Of a stretch of 64,000 nt of DNA, positions 8,562 through 18,214 are shown piece after piece. The DNA comes from JAVVSR01 sp036654095 (lineage in GTDB: Bacteria; Bacillota; Clostridia; Christensenellales; CAG-917): contig JAVVSR010000006.1 of the NCBI GenBank assembly GCA_036654095.1, forward strand, positions 1 through 64,000, read 5' to 3'. Below the pieces are notes generated by a model, which saw only the letters and a program-made list of their open reading frames with translations, ran no database searches and was not told the origin of the DNA. Within the stretch, counting starts at the first letter, position 1. Each line of letters begins with the position of its first letter. Both the position numbers and the translations under genes were made by a program.

Positions 8562-10532
8562 CTATTTGCTCCTTGTGAAATGCGGATGTTGCGCTATACG
8601 TATACGCGTACAGCCATAAGGTACTAAAGTTCGCAAAAAACTTTCTTCAGCAAGTATCGGCTTTTTGGGTACTTCGTCAGCGCTATTTTTGTAAACGTCC
8701 CAATTTAACACATAACGCGCCTTGTACTCAATTTCAATAGGCGGGCAATCCTCGTCAAAAGGAATCGGCGGAACTTCATTTTCCGTTTGTTTTGTAACTA
8801 CAAGTTCCTTTTTTACAATTTCAGGAGTTGTGCGCCACTGTGTCATTGAAATATATTCGCTATCGCAAAACGGTTCTCTCCCGTGAATAATTTTTTGTTT
8901 TGATTTTAACCGTGTCGCCATAAGCAACGAACCGCGACGAATACTTATCGACTTATCCGAATTATTCAAAATCGTTAGCGGCGTTTCAAATTTAATATGG
9001 ATAACGTCACCTTTAATAATTTGCTTTTTTACAGTAAGCACGCCTTTAGTGCCCTTTGAATATTCCGCTCCGTTTATGCTTAAAATCGCACTCGCATATT
9101 GCGGTATACGGAAGGTAAATGTAATGTCAGGATTGCCCGATACCGCGTCAACCGTTATTTTAACGTCATTTTTAAACGGATAATCTGTTGTTTCGGTAAG
9201 TTTTATTTTAACTCCGTCTACTTCGGTATCTATTGAACATGGCGCATAAATTAAAAAAGCTAACTCACTGCCATGACGCATACACAAGTGTTCGGTAAAC
9301 TTCGGAAAGCCTTGGTGCATATTTGCAGTACAACAGCCATAGTTTGGCGAAAGTCCAAAAATAGTGCCGTCACTGCCTACATCAAAAAAGTCGCGTTTAT
9401 CACGAGTAGCCGAAATTTGATTTACCTGCTGAACGTATTGGTGCGCTGTAAAGTTTTTATTTATTGAAGCAGGTAAAGCATTAAATGCTACAAGTTCCAA
9501 AAGGTCGGCGTAATACATATCTCCCGTTATTTGCATCAACGATTCCAACGAACGCATAAACTCAACTACCGTGCAAAGTTCAATACCTTGTACGGGCGAC
9601 GCGCCATTTAACTGTTCGTCTGACGTAAATACGCCCACGGCCGTACCGTGATATTTTAACAAAGTTTGCACTGCCTTTTTTGATAAAATTTCCAATTCGT
9701 CCGACGGGAAAAATTCACTATACAATACGGGATACTTGACAGCCATAGCGTTGTTTACGCCATGCGTCAACATAAGCTTTTTAACCGTTCGTCTTTTGTT
9801 GCGCTTTAATATCTTTTGCTTTGTCATCGGTTTTAATGGAGCTGTCCCCGATTTCTTCTTTTCGTCATTCTTCGCGCCAAAACGCTTGGCTATGTTTATA
9901 ATATTTTTACTTAAATAATATTTCGCATACCGCTTAAATTTAAAGTTCTCATATACGCCAAACCAATCGTATGAACCCTCTTTTAATTTTTTAATAAGCT
10001 CAAGCACCATTTCATCGCCCGTATTATCATACAAATATTTTAATGGCAACAACTCCTCCAATGCCCTAGCCGATGCCCACGCATACATTGGTTGATTGTC
10101 AATTTCATTAAATTGATATTTAAAATAATTTCTAACAAAAGGCAAAATTTGACGGTCACCCGTCGCCTCGGCATATGATGTCAATGCCTTTATTGCAATA
10201 GTTCTAGGCCACCAATCGTTTGTGCGCTTTGGCCCAAAAAAACCATTTACATCAACGCTTAAAAGTATTTTTTCAATCCACACATTTGCCTTGTTTATTA
10301 AAACCTCATCGTCCAAAAGGTACGCAAGCGATATAAGCCCGTCAAGATAGTATGGACCTCTTTCCCAAGCCTCTCCATTTCCACCAAGCCACGCAGACTT
10401 TGATGAAACATCAGCCCAAATTTCATCAAGATGCCCCGTCAATCCGTCAGCTTGTAACTGCAACTGCCGTTTTAACCACCCCTCGGGCTTAATGCGCCCC
10501 AAAGGTAATTTTTCATATTTGTTGGTCGCCAT
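8562..10532 (-). CDS. Beta-L-arabinofuranosidase-like, glycoside hydrolase family 127 (DUF1680)
   Basis: A 656-residue enzyme of the GH127 six-hairpin family, which releases beta-L-arabinofuranose using a zinc-bound cysteine nucleophile. The key residues are visible: E318 and C320 in GIELCTVVE, and the C400-C401 pair in NYGCCTANMHQGFPK. The N-terminal LPLGRIKPEGWLKRQLQLQ is diagnostic. A Lys/Arg-rich stretch of about 30 residues (222-252) looks like a family-unusual insertion. Cytoplasmic (no signal peptide). First gene of a two-gene operon with GH2; promoter and an AGGAGG ribosome site lie upstream. Confidence 0.93.
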   Translation of the reverse strand: MATNKYEKLPLGRIKPEGWLKRQLQLQADGLTGHLDEIWADVSSKSAWLGGNGEAWERGPYYLDGLISLAYLLDDEVLINKANVWIEKILLSVDVNGFFGPKRTNDWWPRTIAIKALTSYAEATGDRQILPFVRNYFKYQFNEIDNQPMYAWASARALEELLPLKYLYDNTGDEMVLELIKKLKEGSYDWFGVYENFKFKRYAKYYLSKNIINIAKRFGAKNDEKKKSGTAPLKPMTKQKILKRNKRRTVKKLMLTHGVNNAMAVKYPVLYSEFFPSDELEILSKKAVQTLLKYHGTAVGVFTSDEQLNGASPVQGIELCTVVEFMRSLESLMQITGDMYYADLLELVAFNALPASINKNFTAHQYVQQVNQISATRDKRDFFDVGSDGTIFGLSPNYGCCTANMHQGFPKFTEHLCMRHGSELAFLIYAPCSIDTEVDGVKIKLTETTDYPFKNDVKITVDAVSGNPDITFTFRIPQYASAILSINGAEYSKGTKGVLTVKKQIIKGDVIHIKFETPLTILNNSDKSISIRRGSLLMATRLKSKQKIIHGREPFCDSEYISMTQWRTTPEIVKKELVVTKQTENEVPPIPFDEDCPPIEIEYKARYVLNWDVYKNSADEVPKKPILAEESFLRTLVPYGCTRIRIAQHPHFTRSK

Positions 10533-10564
10533 ATATATAACGCCTCCTAAAATCTATACTATGT

Positions 10565-10594
10565 ATTATATATTATTTCGCACGCAATAATCAA
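10565..10594 (-). promoter_or_regulatory. Promoter of the GH127-GH2 operon
   Basis: On the minus strand: TTGATT (10594-10589), an 18-bp spacer and TATAAT (10570-10565), about 33 bp before the GH127 ATG. Confidence 0.55.
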
Positions 10595-10779
10595 CCCTTT
10601 TTAGTAAATATACTTAATATTTAAGTACAAGCCTGTTTTTTTGCGCTATTATTTTACAATTACACTTAAAAAATTATTTATATCGCAAATACATAAAAAA
10701 TTTACAATCTATTATCCAAATTGATTTTAACTATTTTGAAGCTGAAAACTTTATCGTCCCTACACAAGCGTAAATTACA

Positions 10780-10808
10780 TTGACTTTTTGATGTAAAAAT
10801 CATATAAT
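10780..10808 (+). promoter_or_regulatory. Promoter of the phosphoglycerate mutase gene
   Basis: TTGACT (10780-10785), 17-bp spacer, TATAAT (10803-10808), followed 8 bp later by AGGTGA and the ATG at 10827. The predicted leader is only about 12 nt. Confidence 0.7.
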
Positions 10809-10826
10809 TTAATAAATAGGTGATTT

Positions 10827-12032
10827 ATGAAATATGTTGTTGTTTTAGGCGATGGTATGGCCGATTACCACATTGACAGTATCAATGGTACGCCTCTTGA
10901 AGTTGCAAAAATTCCTAACATGACCGCTTTGGCAAAAGATTCGATAGTAGGTTTGGTAAAAACAGTACCCGACGGTTTTAGCGTAGGCAGTGACACTGCA
11001 AATTTATCGGTTTTAGGATATGACCCACGCAAGTATTACAGCGGACGTTCTCCTCTTGAGGCGATAAGTCTTGGCATTTCAATGAATGCTGACGATATTG
11101 CAATCCGTTGCAATTTAGTTACGCTTTCTGACGACCAAAACTTTGAAAATAAAGTTATGATTGATTATAGCGCTGGTGAAATTTCAACAGCTGAAGCGCG
11201 CGTATTAATTGAATATGTTAATGCCGAGTTGGGTGATTTACGCTTTCAATTTTACTCGGGGATAAGCTATCGTCACTGTTTAATTATACGTAGCGGAGTT
11301 CTTGATAATATGCTAACCCCCCCGCATGACATCTCGGGAAAATGTATTAAAACCTATTTGCCTATGGGCTATTATGCCGATAAATTTATTGCATTATACA
11401 AAAAAGCTAACGCATTGCTTTCGGTACATCCGATAAATATTGACCGCGTCGCCCACGGAAAGAAGCCCGCTAACTGTATATGGTTTTGGGGAGCAGGCAC
11501 AAGGCCAAATTTAATCTCATTTTCTGAAAAATATGGCAAAACTGGCGCAATGATTTCAGCTGTTGATTTAATGAAAGGCATAGGGAAGGCCGCCCAAATG
11601 GAAGTGTTGGAAGTTGAAGGCGCAACAGGAAATTATGATACAAATTTTAAAAATAAAGGTTTAGCTTGTTTAAAGGCATTGCAAACTAACGACTTTTGTT
11701 ATGTCCACATTGAAGCTCCTGACGAGTGTGGTCATCGTGGTGAAATTGATAAAAAAATCTTTTCGATTGAGCAAATTGACAGCGAAATAGTAAAAACTGT
11801 TGTCGACGGATTAAACGCTATTAATGAACCTTTTGCCCTGCTTATACTGCCCGACCACCCAACTCCTATTGCGGTTAAAACTCACGTTTCCGCTCCCGTT
11901 CCTTATTTAATGTATTTATCTTCACGCCCTCTTGGCCACGCGGAAGGCTACAATGAAACAGTTGCGCAAAATTCGTCAACACCTTTAGCTTTTGCGCCCG
12001 ATTTAATGCAAACTTTTTTAAATTTAAAATAA
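10827..12032 (+). CDS. apgM: Cofactor-independent phosphoglycerate mutase, archaeal (ApgM) type
   Basis: A 401-residue member of the alkaline-phosphatase superfamily. MKYVVVLGDGMADY at the N-terminus holds the metal-binding Asp, SVGSDTANLSVLGYDP (about 53-68) holds the catalytic Ser/Thr region, and the late segments DECGHRGEIDKK and LPDHPTP carry the second metal site. Archaeal-type iPGM interconverts 3- and 2-phosphoglycerate in glycolysis. A close bacterial subfamily was also proposed to be a homoserine kinase from its gene neighbours in other genomes; no threonine-pathway genes lie here, so mutase is the simpler reading, but this point cannot be settled from sequence alone. Own promoter and terminator. 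Confidence 0.88.
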   Translation: MKYVVVLGDGMADYHIDSINGTPLEVAKIPNMTALAKDSIVGLVKTVPDGFSVGSDTANLSVLGYDPRKYYSGRSPLEAISLGISMNADDIAIRCNLVTLSDDQNFENKVMIDYSAGEISTAEARVLIEYVNAELGDLRFQFYSGISYRHCLIIRSGVLDNMLTPPHDISGKCIKTYLPMGYYADKFIALYKKANALLSVHPINIDRVAHGKKPANCIWFWGAGTRPNLISFSEKYGKTGAMISAVDLMKGIGKAAQMEVLEVEGATGNYDTNFKNKGLACLKALQTNDFCYVHIEAPDECGHRGEIDKKIFSIEQIDSEIVKTVVDGLNAINEPFALLILPDHPTPIAVKTHVSAPVPYLMYLSSRPLGHAEGYNETVAQNSSTPLAFAPDLMQTFLNLK

Positions 12033-12111
12033 TTTACTAGTGCGTTTTCTTAAAAATTAAGCACTAATTATGATTTTACGTATCACTGCATATTTGTACA
12101 ATAATTAATAA

Positions 12112-12144
12112 AAAAGCCATTCTTTATAAGGGTGGCTTTTAATT
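12112..12144 (+). terminator. Terminator of the phosphoglycerate mutase gene
   Basis: A 13-bp stem with two G-U pairs: arms 12112-12124 and 12128-12140 around TAT, ending in a T run. It lies 80 bp after the stop. Confidence 0.8.
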
Positions 12145-12287
12145 TTAAACTTTTAATTAATTGTTCAAATTGCTTTTGACACATACTGTTTTTAGCGCCA
12201 ATTTGTACACACTAATTTGTATGCTGTGATATATAAATATTTTATTTTTAGCGCATATTACATAATTGTTTTTACATTGTATTAACA

Positions 12288-12322
12288 CAAAAAACCATTC
12301 TTTTGTAGAGAATGGTTTTTTG
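12288..12322 (-). terminator. Terminator of the glycine cleavage operon
   Basis: Arms 12288-12301 and 12309-12322 pair over about 14 bp (AAAACCATTCT with AGAATGGTTTT plus flanking A/T) around a 7-base loop. It lies 58 bp after the gcvPB stop on the minus strand; the symmetry makes it bidirectional. With the preceding terminator it accounts for the 347-bp gap between the convergent genes. Confidence 0.85.
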
Positions 12323-12379
12323 TTTATATTTTCAATATTAGAGGTTTAAGCGCTAATATATGCGCTTAAACGTACTGTT

Positions 12380-13819
12380 TTATAATATTTCCTTGTATTT
12401 TACTATTGGTTTTCTTGCGGCCAAAACTTCATCGGGTCGAGATATCGGCGTGCTTTTAGGGCTTGATATTATGTCGCTTGGATTTGCCTTTGCCCTGTTG
12501 TAAATATCTATTAAAGCCTCGGCGCACTTGTTTAAAGTTTCAAGGCTTTCCGTTTCGGTTGGCTCAAACATTAAGGCCTCGTGAACGATAAGAGGAAAGT
12601 ACATTGTCGGTGGGTGCATTCCATAATCAATTAGCGCTTTGGCAACATCCATTGCCGAAACACCCGTATCTTGCTTAAACTTTTCAAGCCCTAATACAAA
12701 CTCGTGCATACAGCTGCGATTGTACGCGGCAGGAAATGCTTTTTCAACTTTCTTACGCAGATAGTTGGCATTCAAAACAGCCATTTGAGCAGCATCTTTT
12801 ATGCCGTCTTTACCCAAAACTTGTATGTATGCGTACGCTCGTACAAAAACTAACACATTTCCATAAAATGCTTTTACTTTGCCTATCGATTGCGGTCTGT
12901 CAAAATCAAGCACATACTTTCCGCGTCTTTTTTCAACTGTCGGAAATGGCAAAAATTGCATTAGTTTCTTTTTACAACCGATTGCGCCACAACCCGGTCC
13001 GCCGCCGCCGTGAGGTGTAGAAAATGTTTTGTGTAGGTTTAAATGCACTACGTCGAAACCGATATCTCCGGGGCGAATTACACCCATAACAGCGTTAAGG
13101 TTTGCGCCATCATAATATACCAAGCCGCCTGCTTTATGCACTATACTTGCTATCTTTACAATGTGTTCGTCAAGTAACCCTAATGTGTTAGGATTTGTGA
13201 GCATAAGCGCCGCGGTGTCATCTCCAACCGCTTCTTTAAGCGCCTTTAAATCAACGTTACCTTTTTTGTCGCTAGCAATGTTTATAATTTCAAAGCCAAC
13301 CATAGACGCCGACGCAGGATTAGTGCCGTGCGCGCTGTCAGGAACAATAATTTTATTTCGTTTTGCGTCGCCTCGTGACAAGTGATACTTGCGGATTAAC
13401 TGCAACGATGTGTATTCGCCGTGCGCGCCCGCTGCAGGTTGTAAACTTATTTTATCCATTCCCGTAATTTCGGCCAAGTCCTCGCCCAATTTACCCATAA
13501 GTTCAACAATTCCACTTACCGTGTCAGACGGTTGCAACGGATGAACCGCAGTAAATCCCTTTAATTTTGCAATATCCTCATTGAGTTTAGGGTTGTATTT
13601 CATTGTGCAACTGCCAAGCGGATAAAAACAATTATCAACACCTTTTGCCTGAAGCGATAAATTTGTATAATGCCTAACTAGGTCAAGCTCGGATATTTCG
13701 GGCAATGCTGCATCGGTTGACCGCAAATACTTTGTATTAAGATTATACGCAGGGGTGTCAAGCCTTGGCAATGTGACGCCTCTACGACCATCAACTGATT
13801 TTTCAAAAATTAAACTCAT
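12380..13819 (-). CDS. gcvPB: Glycine dehydrogenase (decarboxylating) subunit 2
   Basis: A 479-residue PLP subunit of the split P-protein, which decarboxylates glycine and hands the aminomethyl group to lipoyl-GcvH. The PLP lysine is K264 in LNLHKTFSTPHGGGGPG, a glycine-rich loop diagnostic of this subunit; YPLGSCTMKYNP (66-77) is a second hallmark. It overlaps gcvPA by 4 bp, so translation is coupled. Last gene of the glycine cleavage operon. Full length for the family. Confidence 0.97.
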   Translation of the reverse strand: MSLIFEKSVDGRRGVTLPRLDTPAYNLNTKYLRSTDAALPEISELDLVRHYTNLSLQAKGVDNCFYPLGSCTMKYNPKLNEDIAKLKGFTAVHPLQPSDTVSGIVELMGKLGEDLAEITGMDKISLQPAAGAHGEYTSLQLIRKYHLSRGDAKRNKIIVPDSAHGTNPASASMVGFEIINIASDKKGNVDLKALKEAVGDDTAALMLTNPNTLGLLDEHIVKIASIVHKAGGLVYYDGANLNAVMGVIRPGDIGFDVVHLNLHKTFSTPHGGGGPGCGAIGCKKKLMQFLPFPTVEKRRGKYVLDFDRPQSIGKVKAFYGNVLVFVRAYAYIQVLGKDGIKDAAQMAVLNANYLRKKVEKAFPAAYNRSCMHEFVLGLEKFKQDTGVSAMDVAKALIDYGMHPPTMYFPLIVHEALMFEPTETESLETLNKCAEALIDIYNRAKANPSDIISSPKSTPISRPDEVLAARKPIVKYKEIL

Positions 13820-15123
13820 TTTGCCACCCCCTCTAAAGTTTTAACAACTAAATCAATATCTGAAAGAGTGTTCATCTCGGTTGCGCACCAAAGCATATCG
13901 TGGTCATTTAAAGCAAGGCCTGACAAAATGCCCAATTTTTTTAGCGCGTCTGTTATTTTGGCCGTTGAAACTTGCGATGTCACAACAAACTCATTAAAAA
14001 ATTCGCCTTTATATTTCAAGCTGAAACCTTTAATCGTTGAAATTTTATTTGCCATATAGTGCGCTTTTGACAAACATTGCAACGCAACATCCTTTAAGCC
14101 TTCCTTGCCTAGCGCCGACATATAAATAGATGCAGTAAGCGCGCACAAGGCTTGATTGCTGCAAATACTACTTGATGCTTTTTCGCGTCTTATATGTTGT
14201 TCGCGCGCCTGCAAAGTCAACACATACGCCGCCCGTCCCTCGTGGTCAACAGTCTGCCCAACGACACGACCTGTAAGTTTCCTCATCATACTCTCCTTGC
14301 AAGTCAAAAAGCCTAGGTACGGCCCTCCAAAAGCAAGCGGCATACCTAAGGGTTGCCCGTCGCCCGAGGCCACTTCCGCCCCGTACTCCGAGGGAGTTTT
14401 TAAAATCCCGAGCGATATTGGATAACACTTGACAACTAGTTTTATTCCAGATTTTTTAGTAACCGCCGAAATGCTGTCCATATCTTCAAGCTGGCCTAAA
14501 AAGTTAGGTTGCTGTACGCACACCGCGCCGACACTTTCATCAATAAGTTTGCCCAATGCTTCGACATCTGTTTTGCCGTCACATTCGGGAATAAGCTCAA
14601 TTTCAATGCCGTACGGTTCGCAATACGTCCTGATAACAGTAATTGTATCGGGTTGCAAACAGGCTGATACTAATGCCTTTTTTTTGTTGCCTAAACACAT
14701 TAAAATCCCGTCAGCAGTGGCCGTCGAACCGTCATAGTGCGACGCGTTTGAAACGTCCATTCCCGTTAAGTTTGAAATCATTGTTTGATATTCAAAAATC
14801 GACTGCAAAATCCCTTGACTCATTTCCGCCTGATAGGGGGTATAAGCGGTAACAAATTCTTCCCGAGAAGCCAAGTGCGAAACCACTGATGGTATGTAAT
14901 GATTATACGCGCCCGCGCCCAAAAAGATTTTATTAAATATTGTGTTTTTATTTGAAAGCGCCGTTAGGTAACGCTCAACCTCCAATTCGGATTTGCCCTC
15001 GTCTAGGTTTAATGACGCCTCATATCCTTTCGGTACGGGAAACAAATCTTCCACGGTGTTTACCCCTATAACTTTAAGCATTTCAGCCTTATCGGCGGAG
15101 GTATGCGGTGTGTATTTAGCCAT
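13816..15123 (-). CDS. gcvPA: Glycine dehydrogenase (decarboxylating) subunit 1
   Basis: A 435-residue partner of GcvPB; together they form the alpha2beta2 P-protein found in Bacillota and archaea instead of one long chain. MAKYTPHTSADKAEMLKVIG is the typical N-terminus, and IFLGAGAYNHYIPSVV (about 105-120) and REQHIRREKASSSICSNQAL (about 308-327) are conserved blocks. It follows gcvH by 11 bp and overlaps gcvPB by 4 bp. Confidence 0.97.
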   Translation of the reverse strand: MAKYTPHTSADKAEMLKVIGVNTVEDLFPVPKGYEASLNLDEGKSELEVERYLTALSNKNTIFNKIFLGAGAYNHYIPSVVSHLASREEFVTAYTPYQAEMSQGILQSIFEYQTMISNLTGMDVSNASHYDGSTATADGILMCLGNKKKALVSACLQPDTITVIRTYCEPYGIEIELIPECDGKTDVEALGKLIDESVGAVCVQQPNFLGQLEDMDSISAVTKKSGIKLVVKCYPISLGILKTPSEYGAEVASGDGQPLGMPLAFGGPYLGFLTCKESMMRKLTGRVVGQTVDHEGRAAYVLTLQAREQHIRREKASSSICSNQALCALTASIYMSALGKEGLKDVALQCLSKAHYMANKISTIKGFSLKYKGEFFNEFVVTSQVSTAKITDALKKLGILSGLALNDHDMLWCATEMNTLSDIDLVVKTLEGVAK

Positions 15124-15134
15124 TAATTACCTCA

Positions 15135-15503
15135 TTATTTAGCGATGTCAGCATAAGCTGTGGCATCTAAAAGTTTGTCGCTGACAGCTGTTAATTGAAC
15201 CTCGATAAACCACGCATCATAAGGTTTTTCGTTTATAAGTTCGGGCGAAGTCAACAGTTCATCATTAACTGCGATAACCTTGCCACTAACGGGACAAAAC
15301 ACCTCGGATACAGCCTTAACTGACTCAACATTTGCAAACGGCTCGCCAAAAACGACCTCGTCGCCAACCTCTGGAAGTTCCACAAACACCAAATCTCCCA
15401 ACTCGCTTTGCGCAAAGTCGCTGATACCGACCTTTGCTTTTTGCTCCGAAATATCAGCCCACTCGTGACTGCTTGCATACTTTAAATTAGCTTTAATTTC
15501 CAT
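15135..15503 (-). CDS. gcvH: Glycine cleavage system H protein
   Basis: A 122-residue lipoyl carrier. The lipoylated lysine is K63 within ESVKAVSEV, placed in the usual beta-hairpin. It shuttles the aminomethyl group from the P-protein to the T-protein and its dihydrolipoyl arm is reoxidised by Lpd. Its lipoylation is likely done by the LplA encoded upstream in the same run. It lies 21 bp after gcvT and 11 bp before gcvPA. Confidence 0.97.
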   Translation of the reverse strand: MEIKANLKYASSHEWADISEQKAKVGISDFAQSELGDLVFVELPEVGDEVVFGEPFANVESVKAVSEVFCPVSGKVIAVNDELLTSPELINEKPYDAWFIEVQLTAVSDKLLDATAYADIAK

Positions 15504-15524
15504 TTTAACTCCTTATGAAAAATA

Positions 15525-16598
15525 TTATTTTTGACGCTTATAAAAAGGCAATGGCACAACTTCTGCCGTAAGTAACTTCCCTCGAACTTCAACTTGAAGC
15601 GTTGAACCGCAAAATTCCTTGCTAACTCGAACCATCGCAATGGCTACTCCAAGGGTGGGCGAATGAGTGCCCGATGTAACTTCGCCTATTTGTTTTCCAT
15701 TAAAATAAACAGGGCTATGCTCGCGAGCGATACCTCTGTCAATCAACTTAACACCTAATCGTTGCATTTTTGGAGGATTATCCAATAATGCTTGTTTGCC
15801 TATAAACGATGTTTTATTAAGTTTTATAAACACATCAAGCCCCAATTCGGTTGCTAGGGTGCTTTCGTTCATTTCGTGACCGTACAAAGGCATTGCCCCC
15901 TCAAGCCTAAGCGTATCCCTTGCGCCTAACCCGCAAAGCTTAAGTTCAAATTCAGCGCCTGCATTAAGTACTTTGTTTAAAAGCTCGATAGCGCGCTTGG
16001 CGTCACAGTAAATTTCAAAACCATCTTCGGCGGTATATCCCGTGCGCGATAAAATAACTTTGTTTTCCAAAATACCATCAACTATTTCAAATGTGTAGTT
16101 TTTTTGCGGAATAACTTTTCCGCTAAACATTTTTTCTATTATTTTAATTGCCTTCGGCCCTTGTATCGCCAACTGCGCCGTATCATCTGACAAATCTTTA
16201 AATTCCGTTTCAGCCAATAGGTGCGCTTCTGCCCAAACTTTATCCTTATCCTTGTTTGATGCGTTTACACACATAAAATAACATTCATCATTTATACAAT
16301 AAACCAAAACATCGTCAACTACGCCCCCTTCATCATTTAGCATTGGCGAATATTTTACTTTACCTACTACTATTTTTTCATAATCATTGCACAATAGGTT
16401 TTGTAAAGTTGCCAACGCGCCTTTTCCTGTAAACAAAAACTCACCCATATGCGACACGTCAAATAACCCAGCGCCTTCGCGTACGGCTTTATGTTCGGCC
16501 AAAATCCCCTCAAATTGAACAGGCATATCAAAGCCTGCAAAATCGACAAACTTGCCACCCATTTCTTTAAGCACTTCACAATATGGTGTTCGTTTCAT
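15525..16598 (-). CDS. gcvT: Aminomethyltransferase (glycine cleavage T protein)
   Basis: A 357-residue tetrahydrofolate-dependent enzyme that releases ammonia from the GcvH-bound aminomethyl arm and makes 5,10-methylene-THF. The folate-binding blocks are visible: FDVSHMGEF (about 46-54), LSRTGYTAEDGFEIY (about 184-198) and the Asp of the GLGARDTLRLEGAMPLYGHE region (about 230-249). Full length. It is separated from lpd by 245 bp that hold two extra copies of the lpd 3' end rather than a riboswitch. Confidence 0.96.
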   Translation of the reverse strand: MKRTPYCEVLKEMGGKFVDFAGFDMPVQFEGILAEHKAVREGAGLFDVSHMGEFLFTGKGALATLQNLLCNDYEKIVVGKVKYSPMLNDEGGVVDDVLVYCINDECYFMCVNASNKDKDKVWAEAHLLAETEFKDLSDDTAQLAIQGPKAIKIIEKMFSGKVIPQKNYTFEIVDGILENKVILSRTGYTAEDGFEIYCDAKRAIELLNKVLNAGAEFELKLCGLGARDTLRLEGAMPLYGHEMNESTLATELGLDVFIKLNKTSFIGKQALLDNPPKMQRLGVKLIDRGIAREHSPVYFNGKQIGEVTSGTHSPTLGVAIAMVRVSKEFCGSTLQVEVRGKLLTAEVVPLPFYKRQK

Positions 16599-16655
16599 AT
16601 TTAATCTCCTCTTAGAACTATGCTGATTTGCCTTACTTTCCTAATTTATTTAATA

Positions 16656-16923
16656 ATTTCTTTCGACTTAGTATATGCACAGCTTTGCCTACGCTGTCAA
16701 GCGTGGCCTCGTAAAACGCTTCGACTATTGTCGCTTTACTTTAATACATTATTTCTTTCGACTTAGTATATGCACCGCTTTGCCTACGCTGTCAAGCGTG
16801 GCCTCGTAAAACGCTTCGACTATTGTAGCTTTACTTTAACACATTATTTCTTTCGACTTAGTATATGCACCGCTTTGCCTACGCTGTCAAGCGTGGCCTC
16901 GTAAAACGCTTCGACTATTGTAG
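16656..16923. repeat. 95-bp tandem triplication of the lpd 3' end
   Basis: The sequence beginning TTTCGACTTAGTATATGCAC recurs at 16661, 16756 and 16851, an exact 95-bp period. The third copy is the real 3' end of lpd (last about 26 codons and the stop at 16844); the other two are downstream extra copies that also carry a 16-bp tail (CTTTACTTTAA...). Copies differ at only three or four bases (e.g. 16681 A versus C; 16732 C versus A), so the duplication is recent or kept uniform. Because 95 is not a multiple of 3, the extra copies are not read as protein. Confidence 0.97.
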
Positions 16924-18214
16924 GATGAGGATATATCGAATTTAAAATTTCGTCACGCGAAACACCCAATTCTACTAGCGTTGTAATTGCCCCTATTATA
17001 TCAGTAGCGCGCTCCGAAAGCAAGGAAACTCCAAGCAGTTTTTGAGTGGTTTTATTAAATAGTACTTTAATAAAGCCCTTATCTTCGCCGTCTAGTACCG
17101 CTTTCCCGTTTGCCGCCATAGGGAACTTTCCAAATTCAACTTCTATGCCCTGCGCGACGGCCTCCGCCTCGTTCAATCCAACTATCGCCGCCTCGGGAGA
17201 AGTATAAATACACGACGGAACAAATTTAGGTTTAACTTTGGTATCGCCGTTCAAAATGTTATGCACAACAACTTCCGCGTCTGCTGACGCATTGTGCGCT
17301 AACTGAATATTTCCCGAAACTAAATCGCCAACCGCGTAAATAAACTCATCATCGGTATGACGAAATTCATTTGTAAAGACACCTGTTTTGTCGAACTTGA
17401 CTTTTGTGTTTTCAAGCCCTAATCCAAGCGTATTTGCACGCCTACCCGTACACACGATAATGCTGTCATACGGAATTTCCTGTTCTCGTTCGCGTACGGA
17501 AAATTTAACGCTTTTGTCGCAAATTTCACTTACACCTGCGCCGACAAAAATTTCAATTCCAAGTTTTTTTAAACACATTGTTAAATTCAACGAGATATCG
17601 CGGTCTAATAATGGAAGTATCCTATCCGCCAACTCAATTATTGTCACTTGCTTGCCTATTTTTTTAAAGAAAGTTGCAAATTCAACGCCTATGACGCCAC
17701 CGCCAACAATAACAACTTTTTCGCCATTTACAATTCCATTTAAAACGTCGTCAGAATTTAGCGCGTACTGAATACCCTTTATTGGGGGCAATACCGCGCT
17801 TCCGCCTGTTGCAAGCATAATATGATTTGCTTGAAAAACATCGCTCCCTACCGCAACTGTTTGGCTGCCTGTTAAACGCGCATCTCCAAAAATGACAGTA
17901 ACACCTGCTGCTGCAACCAGCTTAGAAACGCCATCAACGAGCTTATTTACAATATCGTTTTTTCGGACAAAAAAAGCATTGATGTCATATGAAACTTCTG
18001 AAAAATTTACGCCGAACTTTTCGCTATTGACACTTGAATAATATATATCAGCGCATTTAAGTAACGTTTTCGTTGGTATGCACCCCTTATTTAGGCATAC
18101 TCCGCCCAACCTTTCGCGCTCAATCAACAGCACACTTAAGCCTTCTTTCGCGGCTTTGATTGCACCCGTGTAGCCTGCTGGTCCTCCGCCTAAAATAATT
18201 AAATCATATTTCAT
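16844..18214 (-). CDS. lpdA: Dihydrolipoyl dehydrogenase
   Basis: A 456-residue flavoprotein (L-protein) that reoxidises dihydrolipoyl-GcvH with NAD+. The FAD motif LIILGGGPAGYTGAI opens the protein; the redox disulfide is C40-C45 in GGVCLNKGCIPTK; the NAD Rossmann motif VVIVGGGVIGVEFA with a downstream acidic IIELADRIL gives NAD rather than NADP specificity; the C-terminal interface HPTIVEAF carries the active-site His. There is no N-terminal lipoyl domain. It overlaps lplA by 4 bp. Its last codons and stop are copied twice more downstream. Confidence 0.96.
   Translation of the reverse strand: MKYDLIILGGGPAGYTGAIKAAKEGLSVLLIERERLGGVCLNKGCIPTKTLLKCADIYYSSVNSEKFGVNFSEVSYDINAFFVRKNDIVNKLVDGVSKLVAAAGVTVIFGDARLTGSQTVAVGSDVFQANHIMLATGGSAVLPPIKGIQYALNSDDVLNGIVNGEKVVIVGGGVIGVEFATFFKKIGKQVTIIELADRILPLLDRDISLNLTMCLKKLGIEIFVGAGVSEICDKSVKFSVREREQEIPYDSIIVCTGRRANTLGLGLENTKVKFDKTGVFTNEFRHTDDEFIYAVGDLVSGNIQLAHNASADAEVVVHNILNGDTKVKPKFVPSCIYTSPEAAIVGLNEAEAVAQGIEVEFGKFPMAANGKAVLDGEDKGFIKVLFNKTTQKLLGVSLLSERATDIIGAITTLVELGVSRDEILNSIYPHPTIVEAFYEATLDSVGKAVHILSRKK

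Noticed and set aside
16599..16843. Glycine riboswitch before gcvT
   Set aside because: The gap consists of two extra copies of the lpd 3' end plus about 60 bp without aptamer-like sequence.
16656..16923. CRISPR array
   Set aside because: The 95-bp units are contiguous tandem copies with no unique spacers.
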